From the NCBI RefSeq assembly GCF_003024385.1, contig NZ_PVZN01000017.1, forward strand, positions 1 to 64,000: a stretch of 64,000 bases of DNA. Reading direction: 5' to 3'. Within the stretch, counting starts at the first letter, position 1. The number at the start of each line of letters is the position of its first letter. Below the pieces are notes generated by a model. The model had not been told where the DNA came from and ran no database searches. It saw only the letters and a list, made by a program, of their open reading frames with translations. Position numbers and translations under genes: made by a program. Below are positions 53,626 through 63,090 of this stretch, one piece after another. This stretch comes from Pseudomonas sp. BBP2017. Its GTDB lineage: Bacteria > Pseudomonadota > Gammaproteobacteria > Pseudomonadales > Pseudomonadaceae.

Positions 53626-54917
53626 GTGACACGCGCCACTGCCCGGCGGTACTGATTGCCGCCCCGGCCTCGGGCCAGGGCAAGACTACGGTGACCGCCG
53701 CCCTGGCACGGCTGCACCGCAATCTCGGGCGTAAGGTGCGGGTGTTCAAGTGCGGCCCGGACTTCCTGGACCCGATGATTCTCGAACGGGCCAGCGGTGC
53801 ACCGGTGTACCAGCTGGACCTGTGGATGGTCGGCGAGCAGGAAAGTCGGCGATTGCTCTGGGAAGCGGCAGGGGACGCCGATCTTATCCTGATCGAAGGG
53901 GTCATGGGCCTGTTCGACGGTACACCGTCGAGCGCCGACCTTGCCCGCCATTTCAATGTGCCGGTGCTGGCGGTGATCGACGGCACCGCCATGGCCCAGA
54001 CTTTCGGCGCCCTGGCCCTGGGCCTGGCGCGTTATCAGCCCGACTTGCCGTTTGCCGGGGTGCTGGCCAACCGTGTCGGTACCCTGCGCCACGCCCAGTT
54101 GCTTGAAGGCAGTCTAACCGAAGGGCTGCGCTGGTACGGCGGCCTGTCGCGGGAGACCGGGATTGAATTGCCGAGCCGCCACCTGGGGTTGGTCCAGGCT
54201 AGTGAACTCAATGATCTGGATGTTCGCCTGGACGCTGCAGCCGCAGCCCTCGGGGCCAGTTGTGAGTCGTCCTTGCCGCCTGCAGTGGCGTTCGCAGCGC
54301 CGACTCCGCAAGTCATCGAGCCCTTGCTCGACGGCGTGACCATCGCTGTGGCTCGGGATGAAGCCTTCGCCTTCACCTACGGCGCCAACCTTGACCTGCT
54401 GCAGGCCATGGGCGCCGAGCTGAGATTCTTTTCGCCGCTGCATGAGCGAGCGCTGCCACAGGCGGACAGTCTCTACCTGCCGGGCGGCTACCCGGAACTG
54501 CACCACCTGGCGTTGGCTGCCAACACCGAGATGCTCACCGCGATCCGCAGCCATCACCAGGCCGGCAAGCCTCTGCTCGCCGAATGCGGCGGCATGCTCT
54601 ATCTGCTTGAGGCCCTGACCGATGTCGCGGGTGAGCGTGCCGAGTTGCTGGGTTTGCTGGAAGGCGAAGCAGTGATGCAAAAGCGCCTGGCAGCCCTGGC
54701 CCTGCAGGCAGTGGAACTGCCGGAAGGCACCTTGCACGGCCATACCTATCACCATTCGCTGACCACCACCTCGCTTGAGCCGATTGCCCGCGGGCACAGC
54801 CCCAATGGTGGCCGTGGCGCCGAAGCGGTCTATCGTTGTGGGCGGCTGACGGCGTCCTATGTGCATTTCTACTTTGCCTCCAACCCGCACGCGGCGGCGG
54901 CGCTGTTGGCACCATGA
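53622..54917 (+). CDS. cobB: Cobyrinate a,c-diamide synthase
   Basis: 431 aa. Amidates the a and c side chains with glutamine and ATP. N-terminal nucleotide part with APASGQGKTTVTAALARLHR and DFLDPMILERASG; C-terminal class I glutamine amidotransferase with YLPGGYPELH and the Cys in LLAECGGMLYL. Overlaps both neighbours by 4 bases. Confidence 0.96.
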   Translation: MSDTRHCPAVLIAAPASGQGKTTVTAALARLHRNLGRKVRVFKCGPDFLDPMILERASGAPVYQLDLWMVGEQESRRLLWEAAGDADLILIEGVMGLFDGTPSSADLARHFNVPVLAVIDGTAMAQTFGALALGLARYQPDLPFAGVLANRVGTLRHAQLLEGSLTEGLRWYGGLSRETGIELPSRHLGLVQASELNDLDVRLDAAAAALGASCESSLPPAVAFAAPTPQVIEPLLDGVTIAVARDEAFAFTYGANLDLLQAMGAELRFFSPLHERALPQADSLYLPGGYPELHHLALAANTEMLTAIRSHHQAGKPLLAECGGMLYLLEALTDVAGERAELLGLLEGEAVMQKRLAALALQAVELPEGTLHGHTYHHSLTTTSLEPIARGHSPNGGRGAEAVYRCGRLTASYVHFYFASNPHAAAALLAP

Positions 54918-55561
54918 GCGACCAGGCTTTCACGGACGCCGAGCGCGCCGCGGTTTACCGAGTCATCGGCGAGCGCCGCGACATGCGTCACTTCATCAAG
55001 GGCGAGGTAGCGCCGCAGCTGCTAGCACGTCTGCTCGAAGCGGCGCACCAGGCGCCCAGCGTCGGCCTGATGCAGCCGTGGCGTTTTATCCGCATCACTG
55101 ACCGCGACCTGCGCCAGCGCATCCAGAGCTTGGTGGAAGCTGAACGCGTGCGTACCGCTGAGGCACTGGGTGAGCGCTCCGACGACTTCATGAAGCTCAA
55201 GGTTGAAGGCATCAGCGATTGCGCTGAAGTCTTGGTGGCGGCGTTGATGGATGACCGCGACAAGCACATTTTTGGCCGTCGCACCTTGCCGGAGATGGAC
55301 CTCGCCTCATTGTCATGCGCGATCCAGAACCTCTGGCTGGCCGCACGTGCCGAAGGCCTGGGAATGGGGTGGGTATCATTGTTCGAGCCCCTGGCGCTGG
55401 CGCAGTTGCTGGGGATGCCGGCCGGTGCCAAGCCGCTGGCGATTCTCTGCCTGGGCCCGGTCCAGGCGTTCTATCCGGCGCCGATGCTGGTCCTCGAAGG
55501 CTGGACCACGGCGCGACCCTTGAGTGACATGCTGTTCGAAAACCAGTGGGGAGAGTCTTGA
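54914..55561 (+). CDS. bluB: 5,6-dimethylbenzimidazole synthase
   Basis: 215 aa, nitroreductase fold without FMN re-oxidation partner. It turns reduced FMN into 5,6-dimethylbenzimidazole with O2. YRVIGERRDMRHFIKG at the N-terminus, APSVGLMQPWRFI, and AARAEGLGMGWVSLFEPLAL are family blocks. Its location lets the operon make its own lower ligand. ATG 54914 overlaps cobB; the longer ORF lies within cobB. Confidence 0.93.
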   Translation: MSDQAFTDAERAAVYRVIGERRDMRHFIKGEVAPQLLARLLEAAHQAPSVGLMQPWRFIRITDRDLRQRIQSLVEAERVRTAEALGERSDDFMKLKVEGISDCAEVLVAALMDDRDKHIFGRRTLPEMDLASLSCAIQNLWLAARAEGLGMGWVSLFEPLALAQLLGMPAGAKPLAILCLGPVQAFYPAPMLVLEGWTTARPLSDMLFENQWGES

Positions 55562-56469
55562 TGAGCGTGGCGTTACTGACCGTTGCCGGGGTGGCGCTGG
55601 ATGCGCTGTTGGGTGAGCCCCAGCGTCGCCATCCACTGGTCGCCTTTGGCCGCTTGGCCGGGCGCCTGGAGCAGCGTTTCAACGCCGCTGGCCGTGGCTG
55701 GCGCAGCCATGGTGTGACGGCCTGGTTTCTGGCGGTGATTCCCCTGACCCTGTTAGCCACCTTGCTGTCCTGGTTGCCTTACATCGGCTGGTTGGTCGAG
55801 GTCCTGGCCTTGTATTGCGCCTTGGGCCTGCGCAGCTTGGGCGAACATGTGACCCCGGTGGCCGATGCCTTGCGCCGTGATGACCTGGATGAGGCGCGCC
55901 GTCGCGTCGGCTTTCTGGTCAGCCGCGAAACCCGCGAACTGGACGAAACAGCGGTGGCGCGCGCAGCCACCGAATCGGTGCTGGAGAATGGCAGCGATGC
56001 GGTGTTCGCCGCACTGTTCTGGTTTGTCGTGGCGGGCGCGCCGGGTGTGGTCCTCTATCGCCTGAGCAATACCCTGGATGCCATGTGGGGCTATCGCAAT
56101 GAACGCTTCGAGCGTTTCGGCTGGGCCGCCGCACGTATCGATGATGTGCTCAACTACATCCCGGCGCGGTTGGTGGCGCTGACCTATGCGCTGCTGGGCA
56201 AGACCCGACTGGCGCTGAAGTGCTGGCGACGTCAGGCGCCGCTGTGGGACAGCCCCAATGCCGGTCCGGTGATGGCCGCAGGCGCCGGTGCCCTGGCTGT
56301 GGAGCTGGGTGGCCCTGCGGTGTATCACGGTGAATTGCACGAGCGCGCGCAACTGGGCGAAGGCCCGGTGGCTGATGCTGAGTCGATTGAGCGTGGCTGG
56401 CGCCTGGTCTGCCAGGGCGTGTGGTTGTGGCTGCTGCTGTTGTGTCTGGGGGCTGAATTCTATGCTTGA
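55561..56469 (+). CDS. cobD: Adenosylcobinamide-phosphate synthase (CbiB/CobD)
   Basis: 302 aa membrane protein with about four spans. Joins cobyric acid to the aminopropanol arm. ALLGEPQRRHPLVAFGRLAG near residue 18, FLVSRETRELDETAVARAATES (signature), and NAGPVMAAGAGALAVELGG. ATG 55561 overlaps the bluB stop (TGATG). Its end overlaps the next gene by 8 bases. Confidence 0.95.
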   Translation: MSVALLTVAGVALDALLGEPQRRHPLVAFGRLAGRLEQRFNAAGRGWRSHGVTAWFLAVIPLTLLATLLSWLPYIGWLVEVLALYCALGLRSLGEHVTPVADALRRDDLDEARRRVGFLVSRETRELDETAVARAATESVLENGSDAVFAALFWFVVAGAPGVVLYRLSNTLDAMWGYRNERFERFGWAAARIDDVLNYIPARLVALTYALLGKTRLALKCWRRQAPLWDSPNAGPVMAAGAGALAVELGGPAVYHGELHERAQLGEGPVADAESIERGWRLVCQGVWLWLLLLCLGAEFYA

Positions 56470-57454
56470 GCACGGTGGGCGCCTGCAGCGCGCAGTGCAG
56501 CACTACGGTATTGCCCGGGAGCACTGGCTGGACCTGTCCAGCGGTATTGCCCCCTGGCCTTACGCCATTCCGGAAATTCCGCTGCGAGCCTGGGCGCGTT
56601 TGCCGGAAACCGACGATGGTCTGGAACAGGCTGCGGCCGAGTACTATCAGGTCGAGCAGGTGCTGCCGGTGGCCGGTTCCCAGGCTGCGATCCAGGCTTT
56701 GCCGCACCTGCGTGCGCGCGGCACGGTTGGCGTGTTGTCGCCTTGTTATGCCGAGCACGCCGAGGGCTGGCGTCGCGCCGGGCATCAGGTGCTTGAGCTG
56801 CAGGGCGAGCAGGTGGACGAGCGGCTCGACAGCCTGGATGTGCTGGTGGTGGTCAACCCGAACAATCCGACTGGCTGCCTGCTTACGGCTGAGCAGTTGC
56901 TGGCCTGGCACGCCCGTCTGGCCTCGCGCGGTGGCTGGTTGCTGGTCGATGAAGCCTTCATCGACAACTCCCCGCAGCACAGCATCGGCGCCCAGGCGCA
57001 ACGTCCGGGGCTGATCGTGTTGCGCTCGTTCGGCAAGTTCTTTGGCCTGGCCGGTGTGCGTCTGGGCTTTGTGCTGGCTGAGCCGGCTTTGCTGCAACGC
57101 CTGGCCGAACTACTGGGACCCTGGACCGTCAGCGGGCCAACGCGGATTCTCGGCCAGGCCTGCCTGCTCGACAGCGCAGCGCATCAGCAGCAGATATCTC
57201 GCTGCGCGGCAGCTAGCCAACGTCTGGCAGACTTGCTGAGCAGCGCAGGCTTTGCCCCAGCAGGTGGCTGCGATCTGTTCCAGTACCTGGTCACCGATCA
57301 AGCGGTGCTGCTGCATGAGTTCATGGCCCGACGGGGCATTTTGTTGCGTCTGTTCCACCAGCCTGCCAGTCTGCGCTTCGGCTTGCCGGCCACGGAGCAG
57401 GACTTTCAGCGCCTGCACCAGGCGTTCAACGACTACCGCAAGGAGCAGCCATGA
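56462..57454 (+). CDS. cobC: L-threonine-O-3-phosphate decarboxylase (CobC type)
   Basis: 330 aa, aminotransferase class I/II fold. Provides (R)-1-amino-2-propanol phosphate. HYGIAREHWLDLSSGIAPWPY, VVVNPNNPTGCLL, DEAFIDNSP and the PLP Lys in RSFGKFFGLAGVRLGF are visible. The start overlaps cobD by 8 bases. Named after the P. denitrificans scheme (Salmonella name cobD). Confidence 0.93.
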   Translation: MLEHGGRLQRAVQHYGIAREHWLDLSSGIAPWPYAIPEIPLRAWARLPETDDGLEQAAAEYYQVEQVLPVAGSQAAIQALPHLRARGTVGVLSPCYAEHAEGWRRAGHQVLELQGEQVDERLDSLDVLVVVNPNNPTGCLLTAEQLLAWHARLASRGGWLLVDEAFIDNSPQHSIGAQAQRPGLIVLRSFGKFFGLAGVRLGFVLAEPALLQRLAELLGPWTVSGPTRILGQACLLDSAAHQQQISRCAAASQRLADLLSSAGFAPAGGCDLFQYLVTDQAVLLHEFMARRGILLRLFHQPASLRFGLPATEQDFQRLHQAFNDYRKEQP

Positions 57455-58905
57455 ATACCCTGATGGTGCAGGGCACCACCTCCGATGCCGGCAAGAGCAC
57501 CCTGGTGACCGCACTGTGTCGCTGGTTGCTGCGCCAGGGCGTGGCGGTGGTGCCGTTCAAGCCGCAGAACATGGCGCTCAACAGTGCCGTGACCGCCGAC
57601 GGCGGCGAGATCGGCCGGGCCCAGGCGGTTCAGGCCCAGGCCGCGGGACTGGCGCCGCACACCGACATGAACCCGGTTTTGCTCAAACCCAATAGCGACA
57701 CCGGCGCTCAAGTCATTGTTCACGGTCGCGCGGTCACCAGCATGAACGCGGTGGCGTACCACGACTACAAGGTCATTGCCATGCAGGCGGTGCTGGAGTC
57801 TCACCAGCGCTTGAGTGCCCAGTACCCGGTGGTGGTGGTCGAAGGGGCCGGCTCACCAGCGGAGATCAACCTGCGTGCCGGCGATATCGCCAACATGGGC
57901 TTTGCCGAAGCGGTGGATTGCCCGGTGATTCTGATTGCCGATATTAACCGTGGTGGGGTGTTCGCCCATCTGGTCGGCACCCTGGAACTGCTGTCGGCCA
58001 GCGAGCAGGCGCGGGTCAAAGGGTTTGTCATCAATCGCTTCCGGGGTGACATCGCATTGTTGCAACCGGGCCTGGACTGGCTTGAGGCGCGCACCGGCAA
58101 ACCGGTGCTGGGCGTGCTGCCGTATGTGATGGACCTGCACCTGGAAGCCGAGGACGGTATCGACCAGCGCCAGGGTGACAAGGCGGCGCGCGCACTCAAA
58201 GTGATCGTGCCGGTGCTGCCGCGCATCAGCAACCACACCGATTTCGACCCGCTGCGCCTGCACCCGCAAGTCGACCTGCAGTTCATTGGCCCTGGCGATC
58301 CGATTCCGCCAGCTGACCTGATCATCCTGCCGGGCTCCAAGAGCGTGCGCGGCGATCTGGCGCAACTGCGCGCCCGAGGCTGGGATCAGGCCATCACCCG
58401 GCATCTGCGTTACGGCGGCAAGGTGCTGGGCATCTGTGGCGGCCTGCAGATGCTTGGCCAACGAGTGGAAGACCCACTTGGGCTGGAAGGCGTGGCCGGC
58501 AGTAGCGATGGCCTGGGCTTGCTCGATTTCGTCACCGTGCTGCAAGCGCACAAGCAGTTGCGTAACGTCGCGGGTACCTTGCAGCTGGAGCAGGCGCCGA
58601 TCAGCGGTTATGAGATCCATGCCGGGGTGACCCAGGGCGTGGCGCTGGAGCGGCCTGCCGTGCAGCTGGCAGACGGTCGCAGCGATGGCGCCATCAGTGC
58701 CGACGGACAGATCCTCGCGACCTACCTGCACGGCCTGTTCGAAAGCCCGCAAGCGTGCGCGGCATTGTTGCGCTGGGCCGGTTTGCATGAGGTCGAGCAG
58801 GTCGATTACCAAGCGCTGCGTGAGCGCGACATCGAGCGTCTGGCTGACCTGGTCGAGCAGCACCTGGATACCACTTGCCTACGCCAACTGTGCGGACTGA
58901 ACTGA
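57451..58905 (+). CDS. cobQ: Cobyric acid synthase
   Basis: 484 aa. Amidates side chains b, d, e and g. N-terminal VQGTTSDAGKSTLVTALCR, VPFKPQNMALNS, VVVEGAGSPAEINLR, and a C-terminal glutamine amidotransferase domain with LPGSKSVRGDL and LGICGGLQMLG (Cys). Start ATG overlaps cobC by 4 bases. Confidence 0.97.
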   Translation: MNTLMVQGTTSDAGKSTLVTALCRWLLRQGVAVVPFKPQNMALNSAVTADGGEIGRAQAVQAQAAGLAPHTDMNPVLLKPNSDTGAQVIVHGRAVTSMNAVAYHDYKVIAMQAVLESHQRLSAQYPVVVVEGAGSPAEINLRAGDIANMGFAEAVDCPVILIADINRGGVFAHLVGTLELLSASEQARVKGFVINRFRGDIALLQPGLDWLEARTGKPVLGVLPYVMDLHLEAEDGIDQRQGDKAARALKVIVPVLPRISNHTDFDPLRLHPQVDLQFIGPGDPIPPADLIILPGSKSVRGDLAQLRARGWDQAITRHLRYGGKVLGICGGLQMLGQRVEDPLGLEGVAGSSDGLGLLDFVTVLQAHKQLRNVAGTLQLEQAPISGYEIHAGVTQGVALERPAVQLADGRSDGAISADGQILATYLHGLFESPQACAALLRWAGLHEVEQVDYQALRERDIERLADLVEQHLDTTCLRQLCGLN

Positions 58906-58906
58906 C

Positions 58907-59428
58907 ATGCTCAACCTGATCCTTGGTGGCGCCCGTTCCGGCAAGAGCCGCCTGGCTGAACAACTGGCCGAGCGTAGCGGCTTGTCAGTCACCTACATCG
59001 CCACCAGTGAACCGCTGGATGGCGAAATGAATGCCCGGGTGCAACTGCACCGTGAGCGCCGGCCCTCCAGTTGGGCGCTGATTGAAGAGCCGCTAGCGCT
59101 GGCCCAGGTGCTGCGCGCCAACGCCAGCGCCGAGCGCTGCCTGTTGGTGGATTGCCTGACCCTGTGGCTGACCAACCTGCTGATGCTGGACAACCCGGAA
59201 CGTCTGCTGGCCGAGCGCACGGCGCTGCTTGATTGTCTGGCCGAGTTGCCGGGCGAAATCATTCTGGTCAGCAACGAGACCGGTCTTGGCGTTGTGCCGC
59301 TGGGCGAGTTGACCCGTCGCTATGTCGATGAAGCCGGCTGGTTGCACCAGGCGATTGCCGAACGTTGCCAGCGGGTGGTGCTGACCGTCGCTGGCCTGCC
59401 TCTTACCCTGAAAGGAACTGCACCATGA
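58907..59428 (+). CDS. cobP: Adenosylcobinamide kinase/guanylyltransferase
   Basis: 173 aa (CobU/CobP). P-loop LILGGARSGKSRLAEQLAE, YIATSEPLDGEMNARVQLHRERRP, VDCLTLWLTNLL and VSNETGLGVVPLGELTRRY. Phosphorylates adenosylcobinamide and adds GMP. One base separates it from cobQ. Confidence 0.96.
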   Translation: MLNLILGGARSGKSRLAEQLAERSGLSVTYIATSEPLDGEMNARVQLHRERRPSSWALIEEPLALAQVLRANASAERCLLVDCLTLWLTNLLMLDNPERLLAERTALLDCLAELPGEIILVSNETGLGVVPLGELTRRYVDEAGWLHQAIAERCQRVVLTVAGLPLTLKGTAP

Positions 59429-60480
59429 GTCACAACTGGTGGCTTGATGCCTGCCGCGCCGTTGACCAGGCTGCCTGCGACCAGGCCCTGGCGCGTCAGC
59501 AGCAATTGACCAAGCCGGCCGGCTCTCTGGGGCGGCTGGAACTGATCGCTGTACAACTTGCCGGTTTGCAGGGGCAACTCAAGCCACGCCTGGACCAGGT
59601 GAGCATTGCAATCTTCGCCGGCGATCACGGGGTGGTCGCCGAAGGTATTTCCGCCTATCCCCAGGCGGTGACCGGACAGATGCTGCAGAACTTTGTTGGC
59701 GGTGGTGCGGCGATCAGTGTGCTGGCGCGTCAGCTCAATGCCCAGCTGGAGGTGGTGGACCTGGGCACCATCGACCCGCACTTGAGCCTGCCGGGTGTGC
59801 GTCACCTGCGGGTGGGGCCAGGCACGGCGAATTTTGCCACGGCCCCGGCAATGACCCGGGAGCAGGGTATGCAAGCGCTGCAAGGTGGTCGTGAGAGTGC
59901 CTTGCGCGCGGCGGCCAGCGGCGCCCAGCTGTTCATTGGCGGCGAGATGGGCATCGGCAATACCACCGCTGCCAGTGCCTTGGCGTGTGCCTTGCTCGGT
60001 TGCCCGGCGATCGAGCTCAGCGGTCCCGGTACTGGCCTGGATGCCGCTGGCGTTCGCCACAAGGCCGAGGTGATCGAGCGCGCCTTGGCACTGCACAAGG
60101 ACCTGGCGGATGATCCGTTGCAGCAGTTGTTCTGCTTTGGTGGCTTTGAAATCGCCGCTTTGGTCGGGGCCTATCTGGGCTGCGCCCAGGCCGGGGTCGC
60201 GGTATTGATCGATGGCTTTATCTGTACCGTCGCCGCGCTGGTCGCGGTGCGGATCAACCCGGGCTGCCGTGACTGGCTGTTGTTTGGTCACTGCGGCGCT
60301 GAGCCCGGGCACCGTCGGGTGCTGGCCGAACTGGATGCAGAACCGGTGCTGGAGCTCGGTTTGCGTCTGGGCGAGGGTAGTGGTGCGGCGTTGGCGGTCC
60401 CCGTATTGCGTCTGGCCTGCGACCTGCACGGGCAGATGGCGACGTTCGCCGAAGCCGCGGTGGCGGACCGTCCAGCATGA
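59425..60480 (+). CDS. cobT: Nicotinate-nucleotide:dimethylbenzimidazole phosphoribosyltransferase
   Basis: 351 aa (CobT; CobU in the P. denitrificans scheme). Activates DMB to alpha-ribazole phosphate. KPAGSLGRLELIAVQLAG, FAGDHGVVAEGISAYPQAVT and GEMGIGNTTAASALACALLG are clear, and LLFGHCGAEPGHR holds the C-terminal site. Start overlaps cobP by 4 bases; a longer frame to 59365 lies inside cobP. Confidence 0.97.
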   Translation: MSHNWWLDACRAVDQAACDQALARQQQLTKPAGSLGRLELIAVQLAGLQGQLKPRLDQVSIAIFAGDHGVVAEGISAYPQAVTGQMLQNFVGGGAAISVLARQLNAQLEVVDLGTIDPHLSLPGVRHLRVGPGTANFATAPAMTREQGMQALQGGRESALRAAASGAQLFIGGEMGIGNTTAASALACALLGCPAIELSGPGTGLDAAGVRHKAEVIERALALHKDLADDPLQQLFCFGGFEIAALVGAYLGCAQAGVAVLIDGFICTVAALVAVRINPGCRDWLLFGHCGAEPGHRRVLAELDAEPVLELGLRLGEGSGAALAVPVLRLACDLHGQMATFAEAAVADRPA

Positions 60481-61046
60481 TTATCGACTTGCTGCGCCAT
60501 GGTGAAACCGAGCTGGGCGGTGGCCTGCGCGGTAGTCTCGATGATGTGCTGACCGCCAAGGGCTGGGCGCAGATGCAGGCTGCTGTGGACGCAGCCGGGC
60601 CCTGGCAGGTTCTGGTCAGCTCACCCTTGCAGCGCTGTGCCCGTTTTGCCCACGTGCTGGGTGAGCAAATGCGCCTGCCGGTGCAGTTGGCGCCCAGGTT
60701 GCAGGAGTTGCATTTTGGTGAGTGGGAAGGGCGCAGCGCCGCTGATCTGATGCTCACCCATGAGCAGCAGTTGGGGCGGTTCTGGGCAGATCCTTATGCG
60801 TTCACCCCTCCAGGTGGAGAACCGCTGACCGACTTCTCTCGGCGGGTGCTGGCAGCCATTGCCGCGTTGCACCAGGAACATGCTGGCAAGAACCTGTTGC
60901 TGGTCACCCATGGTGGCGTCATGCGTTTGTTGCTGGCTCGGGCCAGGGGCTTGCCCCGTGAACAGTTACTGCAGGTCGAAGTCGGTCATGGCGCCTTGTG
61001 CCGCCTTGAAGTGCAGGCCGACGGCAGTCTGCGGGAAATGCACTGA
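60477..61046 (+). CDS. Histidine phosphatase, probable alpha-ribazole-5'-phosphate phosphatase
   Basis: 189 aa. LLRHGETELGGGLRG at the N-terminus holds the phospho-His, HFGEWEGRSAADLM the second basic site, and VTHGGVMRLLLARA the second His. The family includes CobC of Salmonella, which dephosphorylates alpha-ribazole phosphate (or cobalamin phosphate). It sits between cobT and cobS, which supports the call. The symbol cobC is avoided here because it is used for the decarboxylase. Confidence 0.9.
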   Translation: MIIDLLRHGETELGGGLRGSLDDVLTAKGWAQMQAAVDAAGPWQVLVSSPLQRCARFAHVLGEQMRLPVQLAPRLQELHFGEWEGRSAADLMLTHEQQLGRFWADPYAFTPPGGEPLTDFSRRVLAAIAALHQEHAGKNLLLVTHGGVMRLLLARARGLPREQLLQVEVGHGALCRLEVQADGSLREMH

Positions 61047-61047
61047 G

Positions 61048-61776
61048 ATGCTGGCGTTCTGGATTGCCTTGCAGTTTCTCAGCAGCCTTCCGGTGCGTTT
61101 GCCGGGGATGCCGACACCTGAGCAATTGGGCCGGTCGCTGCTGTTCTATCCGCTGGTGGGGCTGCTGTTTGGCGTGCTGCTCTGGGGCCTGAGCGCCGTG
61201 CTCGACGGCAGCCCGTTGCTGCTGCACGCCGCCTTGTTGCTCTGTGCCTGGGTCCTGCTCAGTGGTGGTCTGCACCTGGATGGCCTGGCTGACAGTGCCG
61301 ATGCCTGGCTGGGCGGCTTCGGTGACCGTGAGCGCACCCTGGAGATCATGAAAGACCCGCGCAGCGGGCCGATTGCCGTGGTGACGCTGGTGCTGGTGTT
61401 ACTGCTCAAGTTCTGCGCCGTGCTGGTGCTGGTGGAGCGGGGGCAGGGCCTGTTGTTGATACTGGCACCGTTGCTCGGCCGGGCAGCATTGCTCGGGCTG
61501 TTTCTGTCCACGCCCTATGTGCGCGCCGGGGGATTGGGCCAGGCCTTGGCCGATCACGCGCCACGCCGTAGCGGGGGATGGGTGCTGCTTGCCAGTTGTA
61601 TCCTGTGTCTGTGTCTGGCAGGTCTGCAAGGTTTGTATGTTTTGGCTGTCGCGGGTGTAGTTTTTTTCTTTTTTCGTCGGTTGATGATTCGTCGATTGGC
61701 TGGGACCACTGGTGACACCGCCGGTGCGCTACTGGAACTGCTGGAGTTGGCGGTTCTACTCAGTCTGACGCTGTAG
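61048..61776 (+). CDS. cobS: Adenosylcobalamin synthase
   Basis: 242 aa (CobS; CobV in the P. denitrificans scheme), five or more membrane spans. Couples AdoCbi-GDP with alpha-ribazole (phosphate). HLDGLADSADAWLGGFGDRE and TLEIMKDPRSGPIAVV are the catalytic metal-binding blocks. ATG 61048 lies one base after the phosphatase stop. Last gene of the operon; 77 bases without a clear terminator follow. Confidence 0.95.
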   Translation: MLAFWIALQFLSSLPVRLPGMPTPEQLGRSLLFYPLVGLLFGVLLWGLSAVLDGSPLLLHAALLLCAWVLLSGGLHLDGLADSADAWLGGFGDRERTLEIMKDPRSGPIAVVTLVLVLLLKFCAVLVLVERGQGLLLILAPLLGRAALLGLFLSTPYVRAGGLGQALADHAPRRSGGWVLLASCILCLCLAGLQGLYVLAVAGVVFFFFRRLMIRRLAGTTGDTAGALLELLELAVLLSLTL

Positions 61777-61853
61777 TTTCTGGCAATCACGGCCGCCATT
61801 TCCCTAGGCTGTCACAGGCGTATGCTGCCCCCTTTCTGGTCGGGAGGTGGCAA

Positions 61854-63038
61854 ATGCGAGAAGTATTGCAAGGCGGGCTGCTGGCCCTGTGTTGTGTATT
61901 CGGCAGCGCCCAGGCTGCGGACCTGATCAATTTCTGGGATGCGCCACGTCACGGTGGCAACAGTTTCAATCGACTGCCGCCTGATCAGGCATACTTCCAG
62001 GCGCTCAAAGACTACGGTGCTAGCTGGGTCCGGCTGTCTTATGACAAGTGGCAGCCTGCCGGGCGTGACTTCCTGCTGGGTGATGCCGACGGCTACCAAG
62101 GGCTGGCCGCCGAGGACCTGGCACAATTGCGCAAGACGCTCGATGCTGCCCATGCCGCCGGGCTCAAGGTGGTCATCGCGCCGTTGTCATTACCGGGCAT
62201 GCGCTGGGCGCAGAACAATCATGATCGATTCGACGACCGCCTCTGGCAGGGCAAGGCCTGGTGGACGCAATCAGCCGCGTTCTGGCGTGATCTGGCCGCA
62301 GCGCTCAAGGACCATCCGGCAATTGCCGCCTACAACCTGATCAACGAGCCGGCGCCGGAGAAGATGGGCGGGCTTGCCGAGCATGCAAGCGCCGCCGAGA
62401 TGCGGGCCTGGTATCAGCAACAACAGGGCGGCGCCCGTGATTTGCCTGATTTCTATTCGCAGGTCATCGCCGCTATCCGTGAAGTGGACCCGCTGACGCC
62501 AGTGATGGTCGATGCCGGTTGGTATGCCGGTGCCGATGCCTTTGTCTATTGGCCTGTGGCATTGGCGGATGCGCGCGTGCTGTACAGCTTCCATATGTAT
62601 GAACCCTATCAGGCCACTAGCGCACCAAACATGAACCGGGCAAAACCTTATGCCTATCCCGGACCTGTGAAATTTGCCGGGCAGCAACAAACGTGGGACC
62701 GCGCCAGGGTTGAGGTTTATCTGCAAAGCCCGTTGCAGTGGGCGCAGGCCCGGCAAGTGCCTGCCAGCCGCCTGGTGGCCGGTGAATTTGGTTGCATGCG
62801 CCGCTTGGCAGGGTGCCGACAATACCTGGAGGATGTTCTGGGTACATTGGACCAAGCCAAGCTGCACTGGGCGTTTTACAGCTTTCGGGAAGACAGCTGG
62901 GATGGCATGGACTATGAGCTGGGCAGCGCCAAGGTGCCCTGGGCTTATTGGCAGGCGATAGAGCAGGGACGCCCCGACCCGCTGAAACGCCAGGCCACAG
63001 CCGAATTCGAGCCAATTCGAAAACGCCTGCAGCCGTAG
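61854..63038 (+). CDS. Secreted cellulase-family (GH5-like) glycoside hydrolase
   Basis: 394 aa. Signal peptide (about 1-21, ending SAQAAD). TIM-barrel with the acid/base Glu in AYNLINEPAPE and the nucleophile Glu in LVAGEFGCMRR; YSFHMYEPYQAT and FYSFREDSWDGMDYELG are also typical of GH5. It would cut a beta-linked glucan or mannan in the periplasm or outside. Function on a specific polymer is unknown. No cellulose-synthase genes are beside it. Confidence 0.88.
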   Translation: MREVLQGGLLALCCVFGSAQAADLINFWDAPRHGGNSFNRLPPDQAYFQALKDYGASWVRLSYDKWQPAGRDFLLGDADGYQGLAAEDLAQLRKTLDAAHAAGLKVVIAPLSLPGMRWAQNNHDRFDDRLWQGKAWWTQSAAFWRDLAAALKDHPAIAAYNLINEPAPEKMGGLAEHASAAEMRAWYQQQQGGARDLPDFYSQVIAAIREVDPLTPVMVDAGWYAGADAFVYWPVALADARVLYSFHMYEPYQATSAPNMNRAKPYAYPGPVKFAGQQQTWDRARVEVYLQSPLQWAQARQVPASRLVAGEFGCMRRLAGCRQYLEDVLGTLDQAKLHWAFYSFREDSWDGMDYELGSAKVPWAYWQAIEQGRPDPLKRQATAEFEPIRKRLQP

Positions 63039-63071
63039 TTTGATGAGGAAATGCTTGCGCCGATAAATGTG

Positions 63072-63085
63072 CGGGTATATACACG
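63072..63085. promoter_or_regulatory. MarR operator overlapping the marR leader
   Basis: CGGGTATATACACG differs from the perfect palindrome at 63516 by one base. It lies immediately before the marR start, where a bound protein would block transcription or translation start. Confidence 0.8.
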
Positions 63086-63090
63086 TACCC

